This document shows positions 1 to 5,619 of a DNA stretch of 7,570 nucleotides, piece by piece. Numbering within the stretch: position 1 is the stretch's first letter; each line of letters begins with the position of its first letter. The stretch comes from Candidatus Fonsibacter sp. Its GTDB lineage: Bacteria > Pseudomonadota > Alphaproteobacteria > Pelagibacterales > Pelagibacteraceae. The stretch spans positions 1 through 7,570 of the forward strand of contig SHWR01000054.1 of the NCBI GenBank assembly GCA_009693745.1, written 5' to 3'. A model generated the notes under the pieces. It was given only the letters and a program-made list of their open reading frames with translations. It did not search any database and was not told the DNA's origin. The translations under genes were made by a program, and so were the position numbers.

Positions 1-1943
1 TAAGACTCCGCATGTTGATTTAAAATTGCTTTATCAATCTTTAAATCTTCAGAATAATCTGAAGCAACAACCCATAATCTAAGTATATCGGCTCCAAAAT
101 TTTTAATAACTTCTTCTGGCATAACCACATTCCCCAATGATTTTGACATTTTTTGTCCTTTGCCATCTACGACAAATCCATGACATAAAATATTTTGAAA
201 TGGGGCAACTCCTTTTGTCCCGCAAGATTCAAGGAGTGAAGAATGAAACCAGCCCCTATGTTGATCTGATCCTTCTAAGTAAAGATTTGCTGGCCAGGCA
301 AGTTCTGGTCTTTTATCTAAAACGTAACTATGAGTAGAACCGCTATCAAACCAAACTTCCACAATATCTTTAACCTGCTCATAATCATTAGCATTATAAT
401 CCTTACCTAAAAAATCTTGTGGCTGTCTTGTGAACCAAGAATCACTACCCTCTTCTTCAAATATTTTGGCTATACCTTCTAATACTTTTTCATCCGATAA
501 AGGTTTTCCTGTTTTTTTTGAAATAAATATTGGCAAAGGCACTCCCCAAACTCTTTGTCGAGAGACGCACCAATCTGGTCTGGTTTCGATCATTGATCTT
601 AATCTATTTTGTCCGACTGCTGGATAGAATTTTGTATTTCCAATTGCGTTAATTGATTTTTTTCTCAAATCATTTTTTTCCATAGATATAAACCATTGAG
701 GTGTAGCTCTATGAACTAGCGGTGCTTTAGATCTCCATGAATGTGGATAGCTATGCTTTAGTTTACCTTTGCCTAATAATCTCGATAAATTAGATAACTC
801 ATTAATAATCACATCATCCGCTTTAAAAATATGAATACCAAAAAATTTAATAATATTTTTTGTATAATGTCCTTTATCATCAATTGTATCAAAGGCTTGA
901 ATATTATTATTTAAACATAAATAATAATCATCCGGTCCATGACTAGGTGCACAATGAACAACTCCTGTTCCCTGTTCTAAATTAACAAAATTAGCATCAA
1001 GCATAGGAACGTCAAAAGTATAACCGATGTCTTTGAAAGGATGATTACAAATAATATTTTTTAATTCTGATCCAGAAAAACTCTCAACAATTTCATATTT
1101 TGTAATTGCGCAATCTGCTAAAACTTTGTCTATTAATTTTTCTGCAATAATAATTTTTTCATTATTATTTATTTTAACAATTGAATAATTAATTTTATTA
1201 TTAAAAGCTAAGGCTCTGTTACAAGGAATAGTCCAAGGAGTTGTTGTCCAAATAACGACACTGCAATTCAGAAATTTTTTAGGACCAGACTTAATTAAAA
1301 ACTTTGAATAAATTGTATTAGAAGTGTGATCATAATATTCAACCTCTGCATCAGCTAAAGCTGTCGCTTCAATAACAGACCATAAAACTGGTTTGAATCC
1401 TCTATATAGTCCTCCATTAATTATAAATTTACTAATTTCTCTTGTTATTTGAGCTTCTGAAGACTTGCTCATAGTCGTATAATAATTCTTCCAATCTCCG
1501 TTTACTCCTAATCTATTAAATTCTTTCTTTTGAATCTCGATCCAACTTGTTGCAAATTCTCTACATTCTTTTCTGAATTCATTAACTGGAACAGTGTCTT
1601 TATTTTTTCCTTTCTTCTTATATTCTTCCTCTACTTTCCATTCTATTGGTAGTCCATGACAATCCCATCCTGGCACATAAGGGGCATCCTTACCTGTCAT
1701 TTGATTAAACCTTACAATGATATCTTTTAAAATTTTATTTAACGCCGTCCCAATATGAATGTGCCCGTTTGCATAAGGAGGTCCATCATGCAAAATAAAT
1801 TTTTCTCGACCTTTGCTGTTAGATCTTAATTCTTGATAAAGGTTAATTTGTTCCCAAAATTTAAGTATCTCAGGTTCTTTTGCGGGCAAATTAGCCTTCA
1901 TAGGAAAGGACGTTACGGGAAGATTTATTTTAATTTCTGACAT
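1..1943 (-). CDS. ileS: isoleucyl-tRNA synthetase, C-terminus cut off by window edge
   Basis: Class Ia aminoacyl-tRNA synthetase that charges tRNA-Ile with isoleucine in the cytoplasm and edits misactivated valine. The frame is open from ATG at 1943 to the left edge: 647 codons, roughly the first 70% of a protein of usual length about 900-1000. Seen in translation: the ATP-binding HIGH-type motif at residues 61-67 (HIHIGTA, with Thr replacing the last His), the PGWDCHGLPIEWK block just after it, the CP1 editing domain with WTTTPWTIPCNRAL and GTGVVHCAPSHGPDDY, then WCVSRQRVWGVPLP, DVWFDSGSTH-type and YLEGSDQHRGWFHSSLLESC blocks (here VWFDSGSTH), and KMSKS at residues 598-602 (bases 138-152). 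The anticodon-binding and zinc-binding C-terminal part lies outside the window. The start ATG overlaps the ribF stop (TAATG), with no Shine-Dalgarno sequence, so translation is probably coupled to ribF. Identity is secure. Confidence 0.97.
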   Translation of the reverse strand, partial: MSEIKINLPVTSFPMKANLPAKEPEILKFWEQINLYQELRSNSKGREKFILHDGPPYANGHIHIGTALNKILKDIIVRFNQMTGKDAPYVPGWDCHGLPIEWKVEEEYKKKGKNKDTVPVNEFRKECREFATSWIEIQKKEFNRLGVNGDWKNYYTTMSKSSEAQITREISKFIINGGLYRGFKPVLWSVIEATALADAEVEYYDHTSNTIYSKFLIKSGPKKFLNCSVVIWTTTPWTIPCNRALAFNNKINYSIVKINNNEKIIIAEKLIDKVLADCAITKYEIVESFSGSELKNIICNHPFKDIGYTFDVPMLDANFVNLEQGTGVVHCAPSHGPDDYYLCLNNNIQAFDTIDDKGHYTKNIIKFFGIHIFKADDVIINELSNLSRLLGKGKLKHSYPHSWRSKAPLVHRATPQWFISMEKNDLRKKSINAIGNTKFYPAVGQNRLRSMIETRPDWCVSRQRVWGVPLPIFISKKTGKPLSDEKVLEGIAKIFEEEGSDSWFTRQPQDFLGKDYNANDYEQVKDIVEVWFDSGSTHSYVLDKRPELAWPANLYLEGSDQHRGWFHSSLLESCGTKGVAPFQNILCHGFVVDGKGQKMSKSLGNVVMPEEVIKNFGADILRLWVVASDYSEDLKIDKAILNQHAES

Positions 1944-2863
1944 TATTTTTGGTTTAAACTAATTTTAGCAACTTTAATATCTTTCTTAATTTGACTAACC
2001 AACATTTTACTATTTTTAAATTTTTTCTCTTTTCTAATAAAATCAATAAACATAACTTGGATTTTTTTATTATAAAAATTATGTTTTGTTCCAAAAACAT
2101 TAACTTCTAAAACAGGACTAGAACTTCCAAATGTCGGTCTTACACCAAAGTTAGCAATTCCTTTATAAGACTTTTTATTAAAAATGATTTGCACAGAATA
2201 AACCCCAAATAACGGTTTAATCTGATTTGAAATTTTAATATTTGCTGTAGGAAATCCTATTCTTCTTCCAAATTTCTTACCTTTAATAACTTTGCCGGAA
2301 ATTGACCATGGCCTTCCCATAATTTTATTAACTAAGCTAACTTTTCCAGCTTGTATTAAGTTCCTAATTTTAGAGGAAGAAATTTTATAATTATTAAATT
2401 TTTTAAAATTAATTACAAATATTCGAAAATTATTATTTTTTGAAAATTTTTTTAAAAAAATTATATTGCCTTGTCTTTTGAAGCCAAATCTAAAATCTTT
2501 GCCAACAAAAATACTATAGACTTTTAATTTTTTTAAAAGAATCTTTTTAACAAAATCATCGTGACTTATTTTAGAAAAATTACGATTAAAATTTTGTTTA
2601 ATAAAAAAATCAGCTCTAAATTTTTTTATAATATCTATCTTATCATTAATATTTAAGATTCTATTATCAGTCTTATTAAAGAAATCTTTGGGTAGAGGAT
2701 CAAAAGTCAATATACCGAATTTTTTTTTCAATTTACGTGAAAAAATATAAGCTTTTTTTAAAAGCACTTGATGACCTAAATGAACTCCATCAAAATTTCC
2801 TACAGCCAAGACAGAATTAAAAAACTTTTTATCAATTGCGTTAATATTGTTATAAATTTCCAT
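1943..2863 (-). CDS. ribF: bifunctional riboflavin kinase / FAD synthetase
   Basis: Makes FMN from riboflavin and ATP, then adenylates FMN to FAD; cytoplasmic, last two steps of flavin cofactor synthesis. The 306-residue length is normal for bacterial RibF. The N-terminal nucleotidyltransferase (FAD synthetase) domain shows GNFDGVHLGH at 22-31, GKDFRFGFKRQGN at 121-133 and ISSSKIR at 161-167. The C-terminal flavokinase domain shows GKVIKGKKFGRRIGFPTANI at 190-209 (the PTAN ATP/Mg site), GVRPTF at 240-245 and LEVNVF at 252-257, where the Glu is the expected catalytic base. Both halves look intact. ATG at 2863 directly follows the stop of the HAD gene (TAAATG, no gap), and the ribF stop overlaps the ileS start by one base. 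No Shine-Dalgarno is visible, and there is no room for an FMN riboswitch in front of it. Codon use is very A/T-rich, with many Lys, Asn and Phe. Confidence 0.96.
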   Translation of the reverse strand: MEIYNNINAIDKKFFNSVLAVGNFDGVHLGHQVLLKKAYIFSRKLKKKFGILTFDPLPKDFFNKTDNRILNINDKIDIIKKFRADFFIKQNFNRNFSKISHDDFVKKILLKKLKVYSIFVGKDFRFGFKRQGNIIFLKKFSKNNNFRIFVINFKKFNNYKISSSKIRNLIQAGKVSLVNKIMGRPWSISGKVIKGKKFGRRIGFPTANIKISNQIKPLFGVYSVQIIFNKKSYKGIANFGVRPTFGSSSPVLEVNVFGTKHNFYNKKIQVMFIDFIRKEKKFKNSKMLVSQIKKDIKVAKISLNQK

Positions 2864-3718
2864 TTACCAAACCAATTCATTCTGAAAATAATTAATTTTA
2901 AAATTTTTATTTTTCTTAAATATAAATTTAGCTAAATTTATATTTTTTTTATTCCATTCAGCTTTATGAACGCCACCTGCTATGAATAAATTTTTAACTT
3001 TAAAATTATTAGCTCCTAAAATATCAGTATTTAAATTATCACCAATAACAAGAATTTTACTTTTATTTATATTTTTTTTATATTTTTTTTTTAAAACATC
3101 ACAAATATACTCATAAAAATATTTATAAGGCTTACCAAAATACTTAACTCTTCCGCCCATTTTCTCATATAATTTTGCAATAGATCCTGCGCAATATTCA
3201 CTACTATGACCTCTATGAACAATTAAATCTGGATTAGCACAAATCATTTCTAAATTTTTTTTTTTTATTTTTTTTAAAATATAAAAATATTTATTAAGAC
3301 TATCTTTGTTATTATTAACTCCTGTACAAACAACGAAGTTTGCATTGTTTAACGTAGTTTTTTTTAGATCTAAATTAATAAACAAACTTTTATCTCTATT
3401 TGGCCCCAAATGATAAAAAGATTTATTTTTATAGTAATTTTTTAGATAAAAACGAGTTAGGTCACCTGAGGTAATTAATAAATCATAGAACTTTTTACTA
3501 AAATTTATGCTATTTAAAAATTTTTTAACACTTATGTTAGGTTTTGGGGCGTTAGAGATTAGTATGATTTTCTTATCTTTCTTTATATTTTTTAAGGACT
3601 TTAAGGCTTCCGTATAACATTCAATACCATTATGAACCACTCCCCAAAGATCGACAAAAAATATATCAAACTTTGAATAAATCTTATTTAATCCGCTTAA
3701 AAAAACAGGATTATTCAT
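2864..3718 (-). CDS. class IIA HAD-superfamily hydrolase, substrate unknown (TIGR01459-like)
   Basis: Member of the haloacid-dehalogenase superfamily, probably a cytoplasmic sugar- or nucleotide-phosphate phosphatase; the substrate is not evident. Seen over 284 residues: motif I FVDLWGVVHNG at 21-31 with nucleophile Asp23 but Trp25 where most HAD phosphatases have the general acid/base Asp; motif II IILISNAP at 51-58 (Ser55); a class IIA cap region with CANPDLIVHRG at 160-170 and CAGSIAKLYEKMGG at 176-189; motif III Lys196 in FGKPY; motif IV GDNLNTDILGA at 226-236 with the Mg-binding Asp227 and Asp232. The sequence resembles the alphaproteobacterial family TIGR01459, usually found beside ribF and ileS. 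It starts 10 nt after the aminotransferase stop, without a Shine-Dalgarno, and its stop abuts the ribF ATG. It is strikingly Lys/Asn-rich and holds an A12 run (bases 3255-3266). Family assignment is firm, function is open. Confidence 0.88.
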   Translation of the reverse strand: MNNPVFLSGLNKIYSKFDIFFVDLWGVVHNGIECYTEALKSLKNIKKDKKIILISNAPKPNISVKKFLNSINFSKKFYDLLITSGDLTRFYLKNYYKNKSFYHLGPNRDKSLFINLDLKKTTLNNANFVVCTGVNNNKDSLNKYFYILKKIKKKNLEMICANPDLIVHRGHSSEYCAGSIAKLYEKMGGRVKYFGKPYKYFYEYICDVLKKKYKKNINKSKILVIGDNLNTDILGANNFKVKNLFIAGGVHKAEWNKKNINLAKFIFKKNKNFKINYFQNELVW

Positions 3719-3728
3719 AAATTTAAAA

Positions 3729-5093
3729 TTATTGTGTAGAACTAATTGTTTTTTTTAATCTTTCTACAATTAAATCTATTTCTTGTTTTTGAATAATTAA
3801 AGGAGGAGATAAAGCAATAATATCTCCTGTAACTCTTACGAATAATTTTTGATCTATAAAAGCTTCACAGAGAACATTATAAGCTCTTCTGGATGGTTTA
3901 TCTGAGATGGATTCCAATTCTATTGCTCCTATCAATCCAAGGTTTCTTATATCTATTACATGTTTAATTCCTTTTAACGAGTGCAAAGCATCCTCCCAGT
4001 ATTTTGCTATTTCAGAAACCCTAAATAATAGATTATCTTTTTTATAAACATCAAGTGTTGCAATTGCTGCTGCGCACGCTAATGGGTGTGCTGAATAAGT
4101 GTATCCATGAAAAAAATCAATAATTTTAGGATCTCCACTCATAAAAGTTTTGTAAATTGTATCTGAAACAAAAGTTGCAGCCATAGGTACTGTTCCACTG
4201 GTCAGTCCTTTTGCTGTAGCCATTAGATCGGGCTCAATGTTAAAAAAATCTGCAGCAAATGGTTTTCCTAATCTCCCAAAACCAGTAATCACTTCATCGA
4301 ATATTAAAAGTATATCATTTTCTGTGCAAATTTTTCTTAATTTTTCTAAATAACCAACAGGTGGTATCAAAACTCCTGTTGAGCCAGCAACTGGTTCAAC
4401 GATAACTGCTGCGATATTAGCTGCGCCATGTTTTTCAATTTGTTTTAATAAATCATCAGCTAAATGAGCTCCCCATGTTGGCTGCCCTTTGGAATATGAA
4501 TTATGCTTAAGATTATGTGTGTGAGAAAGATGATAAACGTCCGGCAAAAATCTTTCAAATTGCTTTTTGTTGTTAATTATCCCACCAACTGATAGCCCTC
4601 CAAATCCTGTTCCATGGTAACCTCTTTCACGTCCTATCAAAATTTTTTTTGATGGCTTTCCAATTATTCGATAATAAGCCAAAGCAATTTTTAAAGCTGT
4701 CTCAACGGCTTCAGAACCAGAATTACTATAAAATATATGATTTAAATTTTCTGGAGAAATGTCTGTTAACTTATTGCTTAATTCAAAAGCTTTGTAATGA
4801 CCCATTTGAAAAGATGGAACAAAATCTAATTCTGCAGCCTGCTCTTGAATTGCTTTCACTATTGCGTCCCTATTATGTCCTGCATTGCAACACCACAAAC
4901 CGGCAACCGCATCTAAAATTTTATCTCCATTTGGTGTGTAATAGTACATTCCTTTAGATTTTGAGATTATTCTTGGATCGGCTTTAAAATCTTGATTAGC
5001 TGTAAAAGGCATCCAAAAAGCCTCTAGATCATTAGGCCTATAGTTAACTTTTTGTTTTTTATCTTTATTAATAAAATCTTTGTTTAGCGTCAT
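3729..5093 (-). CDS. omega-amino acid:pyruvate aminotransferase (beta-alanine:pyruvate type, PLP class III)
   Basis: Class III PLP aminotransferase that moves the terminal amino group of an omega-amino acid (beta-alanine is the family's typical donor, giving malonate semialdehyde) to pyruvate, forming alanine; cytoplasmic. The 454 residues match the family length. Seen: FWMPFTANQDFKADPR at 26-41, GLWCCNAGH at 65-73, the PLP phosphate loop SGSEA at 125-129, GYHG at 158-161 with stacking Tyr159, VEPVAGSTGV at 232-241, FDEVITGFGRLG at 265-276 with Asp266 for the pyridine nitrogen, TAKGLTSG at 293-300 with Schiff-base Lys295, HGYTYSAHPLACAA at 329-342, and Arg421 in VRVTGD. Arg421 sits where the family's substrate-carboxylate Arg is expected. 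An in-frame TAA at 5106-5108 and the next Met at residue 28 fix the start at 5093. It leads the HAD-ribF-ileS run. Taurine, GABA or a diamine are alternative donors; sequence alone does not settle this. Confidence 0.9.
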   Translation of the reverse strand: MTLNKDFINKDKKQKVNYRPNDLEAFWMPFTANQDFKADPRIISKSKGMYYYTPNGDKILDAVAGLWCCNAGHNRDAIVKAIQEQAAELDFVPSFQMGHYKAFELSNKLTDISPENLNHIFYSNSGSEAVETALKIALAYYRIIGKPSKKILIGRERGYHGTGFGGLSVGGIINNKKQFERFLPDVYHLSHTHNLKHNSYSKGQPTWGAHLADDLLKQIEKHGAANIAAVIVEPVAGSTGVLIPPVGYLEKLRKICTENDILLIFDEVITGFGRLGKPFAADFFNIEPDLMATAKGLTSGTVPMAATFVSDTIYKTFMSGDPKIIDFFHGYTYSAHPLACAAAIATLDVYKKDNLLFRVSEIAKYWEDALHSLKGIKHVIDIRNLGLIGAIELESISDKPSRRAYNVLCEAFIDQKLFVRVTGDIIALSPPLIIQKQEIDLIVERLKKTISSTQ

Positions 5094-5101
5094 AAGAGCA
5101 G

Positions 5102-5115
5102 TACTTTATAAAGTA
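5102..5115. promoter_or_regulatory. perfect 14-bp palindrome, possible operator
   Basis: TACTTTATAAAGTA reads the same on both strands and ends 8 bases before the aminotransferase ATG. On the minus strand a -10-like TATACT (5112-5117) overlaps one edge, so a protein bound here would cover the presumed start of the left operon. No good -35 is seen at the normal spacing, so the promoter itself is uncertain. In very A/T-rich DNA a palindrome of this size can arise by chance; the operator role is inferred. Confidence 0.3.
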
Positions 5116-5199
5116 TAATTTTATATCTTCTAGCTAAATTGAATTAAAAAAAACTAAGAAAACATAGTCTTTTTAAGCATTTTTCTGTACTATGAACCC

Positions 5200-5226
5200 C
5201 TTGAAATTTAATAGAGCAGCTATCAT
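5200..5226 (+). promoter_or_regulatory. candidate heat-shock (RpoH/sigma-32) promoter of groES-groEL
   Basis: CTTGAAA at 5200-5206 matches the -35 element of sigma-32 promoters exactly. After 13-14 bases comes CTATCAT (5220-5226), a partial match to the alphaproteobacterial -10 type (CYTATNT). The spacing is too short for an ordinary sigma-70 promoter with TATCAT as -10, which favours the heat-shock reading. It lies about 70-95 bases before the groES ATG. No CIRCE inverted repeat (the HrcA operator) is visible in the intergenic region. Confidence 0.5.
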
Positions 5227-5282
5227 ATAGTCACAAGTACATTGCTGTACAAAGTTATATTTCGATTAACAACTAATTTTAT

Positions 5283-5287
5283 GGAGA
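5283..5287 (+). promoter_or_regulatory. ribosome binding site of groES
   Basis: GGAGA, separated by 9 bases from the ATG at 5297. It is a clear Shine-Dalgarno, unlike anything in front of the minus-strand genes, and it fixes the groES start. Confidence 0.8.
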
Positions 5288-5296
5288 ATTAAATTA

Positions 5297-5593
5297 ATGA
5301 ACTTTAGACCTTTACACGATCGTGTTCTTGTTCAGCCTTTGGATGAAGAAGAAAAAACAGCCGGCGGCATAATCATACCAGACACTGCAAAAGAAAAACC
5401 TTCTGAAGGAAAAATTATTGCTGTTGGTCCTGGAGCCAAAACTGAAGATGGAAAAATTTTACCAATGGAAGTTAAAGTTGGAGACCTTGTTCTATTTGGA
5501 AAATGGTCAGGAACAGAAGTTAAGATTGACGGCGTGGAATATAGCATCATGAAAGAGTCTGACATCATGGGCATCATGTCTAAGAAAAAATAA
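5297..5593 (+). CDS. groES: co-chaperonin GroES (Cpn10)
   Basis: Ten-kDa co-chaperonin; seven copies form the dome that caps the GroEL chamber and encloses the folding client in the cytoplasm. The 98 residues are normal length. Seen: the N-terminal FRPLHDRVLVQPLDEEEKTAGGI signature region (residues 3-25, here written only to locate it), the GroEL-binding mobile loop around 17-33 with the hydrophobic tripeptide Ile25-Ile26-Ile27, GKIIAVGPGAK at 38-48, the roof loop around Glu50-Asp51, and VGDLVLFGKWSGTEVKIDG at 61-79. The C-terminal KKK is short and basic. The start is fixed by the Shine-Dalgarno at 5283 and by the conserved N-terminus. groEL follows after 26 bases with its own ribosome site, so the two form the usual bicistronic operon. 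A sigma-32-like promoter upstream suggests heat induction. Nothing is missing. Confidence 0.98.
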   Translation: MNFRPLHDRVLVQPLDEEEKTAGGIIIPDTAKEKPSEGKIIAVGPGAKTEDGKILPMEVKVGDLVLFGKWSGTEVKIDGVEYSIMKESDIMGIMSKKK

Positions 5594-5608
5594 ATAAAAT
5601 ATAAAAAA

Positions 5609-5614
5609 AGGAGA
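5609..5614 (+). promoter_or_regulatory. ribosome binding site of groEL
   Basis: AGGAGA, 5 bases before the ATG at 5620, inside a purine-rich A-tract. A strong Shine-Dalgarno that fits the high translation rate expected of groEL. Confidence 0.85.
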
Positions 5615-5619
5615 AAAAA

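Noticed and set aside
137..627. Two short plus-strand open frames
   Set aside because: They lie antisense to the catalytic part of ileS, including the KMSKS region, and show no independent coding signal.
2840..2880. FMN riboswitch before ribF, or T-box before ileS
   Set aside because: There is no untranslated space: the HAD stop abuts the ribF ATG and the ribF stop overlaps the ileS ATG.
4649..4957. 102-codon plus-strand open frame inside the aminotransferase
   Set aside because: It lies antisense to conserved, motif-bearing aminotransferase codons, has no ribosome site and its translation resembles no family.
5163..5194. Inverted repeat CATAGT ... ACTATG with a 20-base loop upstream of the heat-shock box
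   Set aside because: Six-base arms with a long loop are expected by chance in A/T-rich DNA, and the arms do not extend on either side.
5281..5292. Three-codon open frame ATG GAG AAT TAA just before groES, as a possible leader peptide
   Set aside because: Its ATG overlaps the groES Shine-Dalgarno itself and has no ribosome site of its own; most likely chance.
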